Below, piece by piece: positions 19,055-32,464 of a stretch of 64,000 nucleotides of DNA. Below the pieces are notes generated by a model. That model ran no database searches. It saw only the letters and a list, made by a program, of their open reading frames with translations, and was not told where the DNA came from. How positions within the stretch are numbered: the stretch's first letter is position 1; each line of letters begins with the position of its first letter. A program made the translations under genes and the position numbers. The DNA comes from Pelomyxa schiedti (lineage: Eukaryota > Evosea > Pelobiontida > Pelomyxidae): contig JAHLWZ010000847.1 in assembly GCA_020536535.1 (NCBI GenBank), positions 1 to 64,000 on the forward strand, written 5' to 3'.

Positions 19055-21090
19055 ATGCGGCGGGTACTTGTGCTCTCGATCTTGGCAATTGGCTTGGTAT
19101 CTTGCCAGTGGTTTAGGTGACCCCTCTTTTGGTCTTTGCATGCTCTTTTTTTCCCCCTTAAAGCCAACAGTTGTCCCGGTGTCGAAGTTCGAAACCCGTT
19201 GTTGAAGCTGTTCCTTGCTGCAGGAGCTTCGAAAGTGGTTACCGCTCTCTTTTGTTTTTTTTGTTCTCTTTGTTTTGTTTTTTTAACGTTTACTCTTTGC
19301 TACAGTGGGACATTATGTGTTTGAATGTAACAGCTCCACTGGATTACGCAAATCCGAGCGCTGGCGAGATTGCTTTGTTCGTCACCAAGCTCACAAACAA
19401 CAGTCAACCCAAATTCGTTAACCAATTGTGGATGATTTCTGGTGGCCCCGGGGAACCTGGTGAGGCACTTCTCAATTCAATGCTAAACTGGGACTTGATG
19501 GATACTCTGGATGGCACCTTTGAGCTTATTTTCCCTGACCACAGAGGCACTGGGTTTTTTATTTCCCTTTCTCTGGTTACACCTTTCTTACTCGTGCAGA
19601 TATTCCACACCACTTTATTGCCCAAATCCGGATCTGATGCATGCAGCAGAGTGCACTCAATACCTGAATGAGGTAATGGGAGCTAGTCTGCAACAATTCA
19701 CCATAAGCAATGCTGCACATGACATCAACTTCTTGATGAAACTAAATGCTTTCTCTGGCGTACAGCAGCACCTCTATGGAATTTCTTATGGTGTGGAATA
19801 ACTGGTCTTACAACACTCACTTTTTTTCGTGCAGGGACTCTGTTGCTGCAACGTTACCTTCAGATCTTTAACAGTAGTGAAGACAGACCCCTAAGTGTAA
19901 CACTGGATGGAATTGTCTCGCCTATTCACACAGAACTCATCACCTATGACCTTCAGTCCAACAATGTTGGGCGAGTACTGATGGCCAGGTGTGATTCAGA
20001 TACTTTCTGCAGTTCCGCGTTTGATGGAACCTGTGCATATCAGCTAATGCAAGAGATATTCGATGCACTGTCTGCAGGAGAAGCTACCTGTTTGGATAAA
20101 CTCGATCAACCTCTTCCTCCACCTTATTCTGAAAACCAACGTGCAGTATGCTGGAACTACCGACCCCACACCATGTAACTGTGCATAGGGTCTCGAAATG
20201 CTATTTAGCCTTCTTCTAGAGAATGACGTCGCTCGCGTGTTTGTACCTGTCATAGTTTTTAGACTGAATCGCTGCAACGAGGATGATATCGCAGCCTTGA
20301 ATTATCTGATGAAGTCCAGTAAGGTTTTTCTCCGTTCAAACTTTGCCTCATGATGAATCAGCAAGTGCTCACTTGACTGCACGTGATACACCACTAATCC
20401 CAGCTGACAACCTTCTATTGTGTATCAACATCGTGGCAAGTGAAATGCTCTCGTTTGGTACTCCAGCTGATGTAAAAACTCTCACCGAACAAAGTATGAG
20501 CTTCTACTTTGCCACTTTTGCCCCAGAGCAGGTGAACCTCTAATATTGTTTGGTTATTTAACCAAACAAAAGATGAGAATTTGGTACGAGTATTGGACTA
20601 GGTACCCTCTTGACGAGTACGCACAAAAATTGCCTAATGTGGGTCAGTACGAAATATTTGCTGCCTAAAAACCAGGTCTAGGTTGATGGCTTACCTCTCC
20701 TCATGCTAAACGGCAATCTTGACCCAGCAACACCGCTGTTCTGGTCAACAGATTTGTGGATGCACTATTACTCTTCTTCCCCAAAAGCAAAGGTACCTCC
20801 CTGAGCCAGAGGACGTTTTCTAATTGATTTCACCCCCACCAACAACCAACCAGTTCGTGCTGCTCGATATGGCATGTCACGGGTCTCTGGTGTACTCACC
20901 AGTAACAAACAGTGCCACCCCATGCGGGATGCAGGTTCTATCCAGCTGGTTACTTGGAGGATACAAAACAAGCACAGTCGACGATACTTGTCTCTCTTAC
21001 CTAGCACCCATTGACTGGGAAGGAACAAACGCCAACACAATGGACGAGAGCATGTCATTATTTGGTACAACAGACATGTGGCAGTTCTAA
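19055..21090 (+). CDS. secreted serine peptidase, family S33
   Basis: Ten exons (19055-19110, 19171-19234, 19306-19553, 19600-19790, 19835-20145, 20189-20318, 20362-20531, 20573-20638, 20682-20792, 20854-21090) give 527 residues. The product is an alpha/beta-hydrolase of the tripeptidyl-aminopeptidase type, which trims small peptides from N-termini. MRRVLVLSILAIGLVSC is a signal peptide. LNVTAPLDYANPSAG is the classical S33 start motif; MISGGPGEPG forms the oxyanion region; DHRGTGYSTPLYC follows. The nucleophile is Ser in GISYG, the acid Asp lies in NGNLDPATP, and the His in MACHGS. All three catalytic residues are present. The second splice acceptor was chosen because it keeps frame and leads into WDIMC. 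The stop is followed within 20 bp by a dispersed hairpin repeat. Confidence 0.88.
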
Positions 21091-21109
21091 AACAGTTGGA
21101 ATGAAAACC

Positions 21110-21202
21110 ATTTGGCTGAATAAAATAATCAACAGACCGGTACGCTGTCATTTTCGTTATCGTAGCTCAGGATCGGCGGTCTGGTGTTTGTTGTATTCCG
21201 CC
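21110..21202 (+). repeat. dispersed hairpin repeat, copy B
   Basis: About 93 bp matching copy A at 2350-2446, nearly identical over the first 45 bp and weaker after. It starts about 20 bp after the S33 peptidase stop, and its AATAAA could serve as that gene's polyadenylation signal. CAGACCG and CGGTCTG about 40 nt apart can pair as a 7-bp stem; in copy A the last pair becomes a G-U wobble. Confidence 0.55.
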
Positions 21203-21284
21203 AGTACTTTAGAATCTTTCTTTTTCCACAAACCCTTCCTCCCCTCTGCCCAGAATTCACCACCCCAGTGAGTGACTCTGCCTG

Positions 21285-24200
21285 ATGTTCTCACTGGAAA
21301 CAAACTTTTCTTTTGGAACGGTCAGATTGGTGGTACCGACTTTTTACGTAGTTGGGGGCGTGCGGTTGGACAACCAAATAATGCAACCTCACCGTACACA
21401 CACAGGCCAGCAGCACCACAAACGGTGCCGCCACGCAGAACAGCACGCGCCCGCTTCGCGTCTTGGCAGCGAGGACCCCACTACACAGCACTACCACAAC
21501 CAACAAACGCCATTCATTGCAGCGTCGCCATCTGCCGCGGCGACCGGCCTCGGCAGTACCACCAGCACTGCCGCCGCCGCCACCACCACCTCCTCCTCTA
21601 GTGCATCTGCTGCCGCAGCGGCAGCGAGAGCGCCGGCATGCACACCGCCAGACTCCCCGCACCGCGGCGGGCACCAGCACGACCAGCGGCACCTCGACCT
21701 GCACTTCCACCGCCGCCATCACCACCACGACCACAGGCACCGCAGCGGCGGCGGCGGTAGCCACCTCGTTGGTTGCGGCTGGCACCACCACAGCCACCAC
21801 CCCGGCGCGCCGCCCCGTCCTGGTGGCGGTCTCCACCTCTCGGTCCACCAGCAGCAGTTATTGCGCGACGGCGCGGCAACAACCACTACGACTAATACCA
21901 CCACGAGCAGCATAGGCAACAGTAGCAGTGGAATTAGACGTAGTGGCGATGGAGGAGGCGGCGGCGGTGGTGGTGCCGGCGGTGGCCACGTGCACGTGCA
22001 CAGGGGCGCGGGAAGGGATTGTTATGTGCATAGAAGTGGGCACCCTGGCGGCGGAGGGGGCGGAAGCAAAAGTGACTCAACTGCGAGTGCTGCTTCCTGC
22101 AGCAGAATTGCGAAGTGTGGCTGTCCTAATTGCACTAGTAATGGCAATCGAAATAGCGACGATGGAAGCAGCCAGCCTTATGAACGTGGATTACCCGTCC
22201 TCATTGAGAGTAACGGTTCGTTGTTGCAACAGGAGCAGCGGCAGCAACAACAATGGAAACTTGCACAATCCAAACAAGTGGAGGAGAATAAACGGCACTG
22301 TCACCATCACAGGCACTATAGAGTGTATCACCGCAATTGCCATAAGAATCTGCTTCCTCTGGTAGGGAACCATCATGCCAGTGGCAATTTGCATATTGAA
22401 GAGGGTAGGTACAATCATATGCGTCTAACGCCTAAAACTGAACAGTAATTAATAAGCCTGTAAGTACAGTAAGGCACAAACTCATTACCCCTTCGCAGCG
22501 GCTTTGCCAACAAATCCCACTAATGAGAGTGACGTTAATCCCAGCAGAGGGGTCATTTCTCTCCTGGCACCTAGTAGAACGGTGGAGCCCAATCTGGGAT
22601 CGGCTGCAGCGAACCCCCAGCCACTGCCTGTAACAATAGGTTTACACCTAATCCGGCACAATGACTCTAACGGTTTCACTCATCAGAACCTTCTGACTTC
22701 CTACAAAAAGGGATTGAAATTTTTCCTTTCTTTACCAAAGAGCAGTTTCTTGAGGTATTCTATTTTTTATTTAGTCTATCAGTAGTCATATGTTCTCTTA
22801 GATGTACACTAAACACGGCAATAACTTTGATGTTTGCCTCAATAAAATTTTGGATGAAGTCCCTGTACTGAACGACAGAACTAGCCCTACAACTGAAGCC
22901 CAGAATACTCCCTCTTCGGCAGCTTCTACTCTTGACCATGGTGCAATTTCCAATGCCCAAGTCACAAAGCCTGACCTAGATGCGTGCTATGAAGAATTCT
23001 CTCACCAGGATACTGAAAACCTCAATACGGAGACACCAATTGTAGATGAACGTCCAGAGTCTGAGATGGAAAGAGGAGAGGGGGCAACAATTGGTGGTGA
23101 AGATGACACACTCTTCAATGAGGCTGTGGTGACTGACGTCAAAATGACACTGCCAAACAGTCCTCAAGAACAACTTCCCAGTCAACAGGAAGCTTCAACT
23201 TTGTCAAGTGACACACAAGCACCCTCCACTACCTGCCTCCCACAATCTACAGCGACAGAAAAACTTCCATTGGATACTATTTCTTATCAACTTCAGGTCC
23301 CAAATGGGCTCCCATTGCCAGCACCATCTCCAATGTTCTCCCAGCCTCATGTTCCAATTTCTTTTCCAACTCCTTCGCCTTTGCCGCCTCCTTCACAGTT
23401 AACTCCAGGTCAATACAGACCATTTTACACTTCTGCCCCATTTATAGTATCACCTCACTTTCCCCCACAGCATTTATCTCCGTACACATCGTCAGTCATT
23501 CCAAATCCTTTCTTGATGCCCTCGCCACAGGTAATTCACCCAACGGGACCGTTGCTCCCACACCCACATTTGCAGCCAGTCTCCCAACCTCCCCTGTGTA
23601 CCAACCAGTCATTCTTCTCTCCACAACAACCCAGTGTTATTTCTCCACAATCTTCCAGCTTGCCCATGCCCACATGGTATCCTCCACCATCAAACCCAAT
23701 AACGGTAAGCACCACAATTAGCCCTGTAGAGAAACGACCACAATTTAAACTTCCAGTCATCTGTGCTGCCACAGGTGAGCAGTCAGTCAACCCGACTCCG
23801 TCTGCAACAGCTGAAGCAAGCTCTGTACTTCACTCCAAACCTAGTGTCAGATCGGTATTACAGGAACGAAGTGTCATCCAAGAACTACTAACTGAAAAGC
23901 AAGCACTTGAAGTTCAGATCCTAAAAAACAGAAAACAAATTGAGATATACGAGGTGAGTGTCCTTCACACGTCACCAACCAACCACATGCAGTATAGGCA
24001 AAGAGAACAACAAGAAGCACTGGACCAAGCAAATAAAAATCTTTCCTCATTAGGGGAGGTTGTGGATATGCAGCCCCAGATAGAGGAGCTTTCTGCAATT
24101 GCCGACGAATTGGAGAAAACACTCGCAATGCAAGTCTCTTTTTGCTGTGGTGTTTCTCCAACAATCACAACACAGATCAAAGCAAGAAAGAGCACCCTTA

Positions 24201-24820
24201 ATAGATGCATTAAGACAGTTGTCTGAAAGTATCGTCAAGGTTTCTCTGTACTCTTTTTCCCTTACCAATTGAGTTGTATTTATTCCCACAAGACAACAGT
24301 ACAGCACTCCTCTTTGCTGCAGGAGGCAAATACATTAGAGAATACCTTGAAATCCTTCCAAGAAAGCCAAGCCCAACTTACCCAACAACTCCAACACAAG
24401 CAAACAGAACAAGAAACGATACTACACAATCTTGTCGACACTTCCCGTGACATGGAATCAATACAGCAGCGCATCACAGACATTCTCCACCAGTCACATG
24501 AAATTTGTACCAAAAAATCCACAGTGGAATTAGCACTCAGCTCACTAAGTGGAGCGGTCAGGTTTGTCTCCCTGCCTTTTCCCTTCTTTTGTATTCACTT
24601 TTTTTTAGTGATGTGGTTGGCATAGCGACTAATGGGCTAGTTTCTTCCTGTTATACTTTGCTTGAGAGGTTTCTAGTAAGATATCTTTTAGATTCTTGGC
24701 TAATAGAATCAAAGAGTAAAGGACCGACAACTGGAAAGTCCCCACCAAATTCCAGTTTTTTTGAGAGAGGAAGTCATAAAAGCGTTGGCACCATTCCAAC
24801 ACACAGACGACAATTTGTAA
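21285..24820 (+). CDS. His/Gly/Pro-rich coiled-coil protein
   Basis: Eight exons (21285-22404, 22499-22639, 22687-22754, 22802-23953, 23993-24133, 24183-24239, 24323-24561, 24715-24820) keep frame throughout, giving about 1,007 residues. The N-terminal third is Gly/His/Ser/Thr low complexity with poly-Gly and a CGCPNC cluster. The middle (after FFTKEQFLEMYTKHGNN) is acidic and then strongly Pro/Ser/Gln-rich. The C-terminal quarter is a long heptad coiled coil (REQQEALDQANKNLSSLGE.., SFQESQAQLTQQLQHK..). It ends ALAPFQHTDDN(L), so it is probably a cytoplasmic scaffold or adaptor. No catalytic domain is seen. The start is uncertain: ATGs at 21285 and 21379 both fit, and the low-complexity part is open in other frames. 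I chose this frame because it alone splices into the rest. Confidence 0.6.
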
Positions 24821-24879
24821 AAGTAGGGAAAGTAACGTTGTTTAGTTACATAACTGTTTTATATTCAAAATTACAAAGT

Positions 24880-27048
24880 TTATTGCTTGTGTTGTAGTGC
24901 CTCAATGATTTCTCGTTTTGTCTCTTCCAGCTTCTCTTGCATGAGCTTGAGAATTTCACTCTGAACAAACCATGTCAATTATTTGGTGGTTTGGTGGTTG
25001 AAGGGAATGCTTTTTTCCGTACTTTAAATGCCTCCAAATCGGCCCTGGTCATTCCCCGAGGAGGATCAGAAAGAGCAGACGAAATGGCAGACTTCAAACT
25101 GTTTGAAACAAGCGAAGCACAAGTGGAAGAAGGAGGGGCCGCCGAACTCGATGTATTCAATGAGGAGGGAAACATGGACTGAGAGAGTGCAAATCAAATC
25201 AGGTTAGGGGAATAGAAAGGCCTCTCCCTCATTTATTGGAAATACATACACGTCTTCGCTTTTTTAAATCATCCATGTATGCAGGAGAATCCAGTTTTCT
25301 GGCCCTGTATCAAGTCAAAAAAGATGTTAAAGCTGTGTGGAAGTTGTACTCAGTGGCTGGGCTCATTTCGAGATGTGCTAACAATAAGTTTAAGAATGGA
25401 TAATAGAGAAAAGGGCATACATGTATCGGCTGGTGCAGGTTCCAGCATCATTTGCTTTGCTAGAACTGTCTTCTCAAATTCAGTATCACCTGAGCAGGGA
25501 AAGTAAGAGAAGACTACAGTAGCAGGGAAAGGAAGATGAGACCAATTTTACGGAGAGTATAAACTGCCGAGTCAATTTTCGAGGAAAACCTGGCAGCTTC
25601 ATCGGAGAGACTGTCAAAATTTAGACCGTAAATTCCTTGCCCATCAGACCACTGGTGAAAGCTGATAGATGCCCGAATGTAAACTAGATCTTTAAACACC
25701 GGAGAGTTGATTACCACCTAATTAACTAAGTGAATTATCCTGATAAAGACACTCTGGTACCTTTCCTGTCTTGCCAGACACTGCAACGATTCGATAAATA
25801 GGATTCTTCTCTGTGGGTGTAATCATAAGCTGAACACGTGAAAGGGGGTCCACCAGCCACCAGACAGTGCCAACCATATCATAAAAGTATACTGCCGCCC
25901 GTACAATACTGTCTTCAATAGTGGTTTCCATCAATGGAGCCACAGTTGGCAGTGTATTAACCGGAGTTGAGTGACGTGGTGAAGTGCTGACAGTAGATGG
26001 AGAAGTTGCTTGGAGAGTAGCTGTTGACAGAGAAATGGTTGGAGGAAGAGTTGGAGCGGGGAAAGAAAAGAATGATGCTTGTAGGGGGAAAAAAGTTAGT
26101 GCACAAGTCATACTATTAATTAACGGTTGTTGATAGTGTTGTAATCAGTGTTATATAGTAAGATTCAGTAAGATTCCATGAGATACACACCACTGCGCGG
26201 AGTTTGGGGTCCAAGTGTGGGGGAAATTGGGTTCAGCTGTGGTTGTGTGGGTAATTGGAGAACCAACTTGGGTTGGTCTAATTTCGTCGGGTCGTTCGTC
26301 GTAGTGGCGGCAGCAGCAGCAGTATCCCCTAATTGCAGGCCGACGCCCACACCGGCCGGCGGCAAAAGGTCCGGCACTCTGGAATCTGGCGGGATCGGCA
26401 GCGGCGGCGGCTCCACCACAATCCCCAGCTCCACGCCAGGCTCCAGCGGCAGATTCGCGGCCACAGCCGAGTTGGAGGCGGCGGGGAACGGAGGGGTGGT
26501 GGGAGGCGGGGGGACGGGCGACTCGACGGCCGGGGGAGGGACCACCGGCGGGTCGCCCTCGTCGGCGGCGGCCGGGCAGCAGGGGTCCGCGGCCTCGCTG
26601 GCCGTGCCCGTGCCCGTGGTGGTGGTGGTGCTGGTGCTGGTGGTGGTGGCGGCACTGTCTACGGCGGCGGCGCTCGCGGCCGAGTCGTCGGTGCTGTGGT
26701 GGCGGTGGCGGTGCGGGGAGCGGGAGGGAGGGGGCGACGAAGGGGGGAGGACCAGGGGCTGGCTGCTGGCGCTGCTGAGGAGGTCCGAGGAGACCGAGGG
26801 GGGAGGGGGCAGGGACGGCGGCTCGATGTCAAAGTGCAGGGGCGAGGCAACTGGGGGCGGCGGGGGGTCTGGCTCGGGGTCTGCGTGCCTGTGTGTGGGT
26901 GTTGGGTGTTACCCGTGTCCAATTGCAGTGTGTCCGTGCCTCGAAAAAGTGGCGTGTGTGCTTGTGACAGTGAACTATGGGACGAGCGTGCAGGATTTGG
27001 GAGTATTATATAGGAGAATGGGATACTGTACTGTTGCTGTGCCGACAT
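24880..27048 (-). CDS. Ena/VASP-family actin regulator
   Basis: A multi-exon minus-strand gene. The EVH1 (WH1) domain at about 25950-25560 is clear: AVYFYDMVGTVWWLVDP, SRVQLMITPTEKNPIYRIVA, VVINSPVFKDLVYIRASISF and HQWSDGQGIYGLNFDS, matching the strands and FPPPP-binding aromatics of Ena/VASP. Downstream, YMDDLKKRRR resembles an actin-binding basic motif. The extreme C-terminus, EILKLMQEKLEETKREIIEA, looks like the VASP tetramerisation coiled coil. Such proteins tetramerise and speed actin filament elongation at leading edges. Oddity: more than 250 Pro/Thr/Ala-rich residues precede EVH1, which is normally N-terminal. The start at 27048 and the splicing of the first exon are uncertain; the favoured frame between 26900 and 26170 has no internal ATG. 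The stop lies 59 bp from the convergent neighbour's stop. Confidence 0.8.
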
Positions 27049-27302
27049 TTCGTGTTGAAAAGCTACACTCCACTCGGGGCTTCTTGGTCGCTGTTCAAGG
27101 AAAAAACAATTGGCACGAATGTTTCAATCTGATGATAGGCCAGAAGTCTTGGACCCGGACCCTGAGAGTGGTAGTGTTGTACACTCAGGCGTTATCTGCC
27201 TCTGAGAGCCTAGAAAGTTTCAGTGTCAAAACAGTGAACTTTTCATCATAATCATCATTATCACACCTTTCGCTCGTACAGACAAAATTTACCCTTTCCT
27301 AA

Positions 27303-28700
<1,398 letters not shown>

Positions 28701-29232
28701 ACGAGAGCTACATTTCCCAGAAATCCGTTCTGTTCAACTTCTCTGCACGTTTTTTCAGGTGAAGTTTTAATAACGGCCTTTAATTTAAATCAAGCACAAC
28801 GACACAAAAAAGCTTTCTTTTTCGTTCCTTTATTTGCCACAACCTCGTGGCAATTAAAGGATCACTTTTTTTTTGAAAAAAAGGGGGAACTTTCGCAAGA
28901 CTGCACTCAGCCCCTTTTTTTAGCAGACAAAAAATCCCGTAACAATAAAAATTAAAAAATACGTCTCGGCAACGACAAGGCAAGCAAAACCGCCTCTTTC
29001 ACGGCTACGACCCTCGAAAACAACTACATTCGAGATCCACACTGGGATCTCCGTTTTTTGCGTTGTTGAACGCACTCTTTAACACTCCTACGAACAAAAG
29101 TGACACACAAAGCAAACAACAAAACACAAACAAGTAACAAGTCCCAACTCTGCACGAACGAAAACAACACCCTGCACGTTAAAATGCGAAAACGCAAAAT
29201 ACGCTCACACACATAACAAAGATCTGTGAAAA
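28701..29232. other. intergenic spacer and promoter
   Basis: No gene is seen in this 532-bp stretch. The last 150 bp before 29233 are strongly A/C-rich (CAAACAACAAAACACAAACA), typical of 5' leaders in this window, and presumably hold the transcription start of the WW-Ras gene. Confidence 0.4.
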
Positions 29233-30831
29233 ATGGGGGACACTACACCACTGCCAGAAGGGTGGACGGCACAAGTTGACCCAAAAACAAACCACACGTA
29301 TTATATAAGCGTCGTCACGGGCAAGTCACAGTGGGAACGCCCCGTGCAACCCGCGGCCGCTCAGGCCTGCTACCCACCATGGGAGCCAAAATTGGACCCA
29401 ACTACCAGCCGCACATACTTTTACAACACAAAGACTGGCGAGTCTCTGTGGGAGCTTCCCCCACAGCCAGCCACAGACTCCGCACAGAAAGCCGCCGCGA
29501 CTCCGGTTGCTGCCGCTGCAGCTTCCTCGTCAACTCAAGGCCAGGCCACTTCAACTCCCACAGCATCACCCGCAGCAGTAACTCCAAGTGCGACGCCGGC
29601 AGCGGCTGCCAGTGCAACAGCCACTGCTACACAGGCATCGACTACCCCGTCACCCACTGCAACCAAGGGAACCACCGAGGCACCTTTGCCTCCTGGGTGG
29701 GAGGAGCGTTTTGATAATGCTACTAATCACAAGTACTATGTGAATGTGGAAAAAAATATCACGCAATGGGAACGGCCTGCGGTACCGCTACTTCTTAATG
29801 CTCCACCTCCGTTTCTAACTCTATTCTTCAGGCTACAACACAAACTCCAGCTGCTAACCAAGCATCCCCAGCTGCCACTGCAGGGGCCACTCCTGCAGGG
29901 TGAGTCTCTACTCCTCAACTTGTCATTTGGAACTGAAAGTCCTCGTAGAACTGCAGAGTCTTCCTCTGATGAGGAAGAGGATCCCCCGTTGGTCATTTTC
30001 CGTCCAGAACTTGTTCCTAAAAAGGGAGCTCCCAAAAAGAAAGACAAAAAGTATTTCAACCGCAGAAATGTTCTTGTCATAGTAACATACATTCAGTGCG
30101 GAACCTGAAGATACTACTTCAGCCACAATTCACAAACTTGTTGTCATAGGTGCCGGTGCTGTTGGAAAATCTGCTCTAGTGGTGAGGTTCATTAAAGGCG
30201 ACTTTATTGCGGAGTATGATCCAACCATTGAAGACTCCTACAGACGACAGTTCTCTGTAGATGACAGGCAATGCCACCTTGATATTCTTGACACTGCAGG
30301 TTGCTTTCTCGGGCACCCCACTTTTGCGCGAAGTTAATTAGCTCTTCACAGGACAGGAGGAGTATAGTGCTCTGCGTGATAATTATATGAGGACCGGACA
30401 AGGTTTCCTTGTCGTTTTTGCTGTTAACTCCAGGTTATTGGTTATTCTTGTTTCTCTGGTATTTAGCCTCCATTAACATTGTATGTAGAGGTAGTTTTGC
30501 AGAAATACCTGGTTTTGTGAAGCACATTCATGAAGTTAAGGATCTTGATGAAGTTCCTCTCGTCGTTGTAGGCAGTAAGTGCGATCTCCGCGCTGATGTA
30601 CCTCAGCGAGTTATCAACGACTTCTGCACAAAGAACCAAGCTCCGTTCATTCCTTGTTCAGCCAAGTCAAGTATGTGGTTTTTTTCTTCCCCTCTTTTTC
30701 ACCTTTCACTCACCCTTCACTAAGACACAAACGTTGAGACTGTATTCTCTGAGGTCGTTAAGGAGTGCCGCCGGATTTGCCCGACAAAGGCGAACCCAAA
30801 CGATTCTCACAAAAAGTGTCTTATCCTGTAA
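29233..30831 (+). CDS. three WW domains fused to a Ras-type GTPase
   Basis: Seven exons (29233-29781, 29832-29899, 29940-30050, 30097-30299, 30352-30433, 30489-30670, 30725-30831) give 433 residues in frame. WW domains lie at about 7-37, 46-77 and 150-182 ([39 protein letters not shown]). A Ala/Thr/Ser linker separates WW2 and WW3, and an acidic then Lys-rich linker follows WW3. The C-terminal half is a Ras GTPase: G1 GAGAVGKS, effector [14 protein letters not shown]3 [22 protein letters not shown]5 SAKS, and the CaaX box CLIL, predicting geranylgeranylation. Oddities: G4 reads GSKCDL, not NKxD, and Ras Gly13 is Ala. No Met precedes the GTPase domain and the joining 46-nt intron is canonical, so this is a fusion, not two genes. 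Confidence 0.85.
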
Positions 30832-31079
30832 TAATCTATCTAAATCCTTGAAAAAGGAACAAAACAACAGGTTTTGTTTTGTTTGCTTTGTTTTGAGAAT
30901 ATACAATCGCTTTCATCAGGTGATGGCCATCACCCTTCCCTGAAGTTGCTGTTTGGTCGCCTTCCAGAAAGGTGGATTGAAAACAAGTTGGTTTTGCCAC
31001 TGCGATTTGTCAAACAGCTGTCCGCGTTAAAAAGGATGAAACGAAGTAAAAACTGGAAAAAAAGAACGAAACCACCAAA

Positions 31080-32302
31080 ATGAGACAAGGCTTTGGGGGG
31101 GAAGAAGGCAAGAGAGTTGCCAATCACTGTTTTCAACACCCACCGAACAAGAAAAGAGTACTGATTATTTTATCTGTGCTCCTGTCCGTGGTACGACACA
31201 AAAAATACCCATTCTAGTGATTACCTCACCGGATTCTAGACTTGCCTTACCCACGGTTCTGACGTTGATGCATCACCAGAGTCTGGCCCTCAATATGGTG
31301 TGACTCTGAGTGGATATATCGGGAGCACCGGTGAAAATGACTTCACCGGCATCCAAGCGGTGATCAACCCACCATACTGGATCACGTCAGTGAATCCGAT
31401 TCCGCTTTCCGTGCCAAGCGACACCCTGGATGCTGCCCTTTTAGTGACATCGATCACGAAAATGGTCGACACGTATTCCCAGATGACGGGAACCATCACT
31501 ATCTACCCAGCGAGTAACTGCCAAACCTCAGGCTACTATGTGCTGGAGTTTTTTGTTGGCTGTGTGTTGGAAGACGACCCAACCTGCGATGAGAGTTACT
31601 CTTCCTTCAATGTGTCTCTCCCCATTTATATACCGAGCTGTGACTCTGTGGACCAGAGCGGCGTCAGTATCAGAACTTATGACGAAAAGGGGAACTTTGA
31701 TGTGCGCCTTCAACCAGGGCAGAGTGTGTTTTCCTTTGAGATACTACTCTTTTTTTTTGATTTCACCAACAGCCATCATCATCGATGAAAAGATCACCAC
31801 TGACTTGGGTACTCCTCAATATGACTGTAATTGCACAACAGAGCTATTCTTGTATGACTGGTCAGGAAATCTCCTTGGTCATCACAACGTCGAATCAGAG
31901 GCCGAACTCTTTCATCCAACCTCCCTTCTTGTATCCCCACTCGAGAACAAACTCAGGTCTGTGTCATTTCAGCATATCTGGCATTGCATCTAAAATTGAT
32001 ACAGAGTTTTCCTTGACCCAATCATATTCAACTACACAAAGGGGGAGGTTGTTAAAATACATACCACTTGTGACACCAACTGGGTAACGGGCCGGGCTCA
32101 GTCTGTTTCAGGTGATTCAACAGTCACAGCAGGGGTTGCAGAGGAAGACGGTGCTGATGACAATGAGGGCACTGACGGGTGGATAATTGGACTTTCCGTT
32201 GGACTGACGTTGGCAGCTGCTGCAGCACTGGGTGCAGTCGGGTTCTTTGTTTACAAAAAGTGGAGAAGAACCAATCCTACACATGTACAACTGTTGAACT
32301 AG
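31080..32302 (+). CDS. type I single-pass membrane protein, unknown
   Basis: Four exons (31080-31190, 31240-31723, 31773-31956, 32005-32302) give 358 residues in frame. A basic N-terminus (KKRVLIILSVLLSV) is a signal peptide or anchor. The ectodomain is Cys-containing and beta-rich, and includes VLEFFVGCVLEDDPTCDESY. Before the membrane is an acidic Glu/Asp stretch, then a clear helix (WIIGLSVGLTLAAAAALGAV) and a short basic tail ending THVQLLN. I do not recognise the ectodomain. Layout and tail resemble the end of the TIG gene at 40.8-53.3 kb, but no IPT/TIG repeat is visible. Likely a cell-surface protein. Confidence 0.65.
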
Positions 32303-32464
32303 TCCAAGAATCCTGTGGATTGCTGTAACCCAAGACAAAATATACTTATAGCTTTATTTAATTTTCAGTGAGGCTCTTTGGGTAACAGTCCTTGGAGAAA
32401 AAAAAACCATGTGGAAACATTGGAAAAAAAAGTCCAGCAAAAGGTGGTGCTGGGTTTTTTTGTT

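Noticed and set aside
21291-22043. Long frames on both strands in the low-complexity region (for example minus 21291-21848)
   Set aside because: GC-rich triplet repeats stay open in several frames. Only the plus frame from 21285 splices in phase into the downstream coiled-coil exons.
26178-27251. 357-codon plus-strand Gly/Val-rich frame
   Set aside because: It is antisense to the Pro/Thr-rich Ena/VASP exons. It reads as poly-Gly and poly-Val with no domain and no splice support.
30097-30831. Ras domain as a separate gene
   Set aside because: No Met precedes the domain, no promoter-like gap exists, and a canonical 46-nt intron joins it in frame to the WW half.
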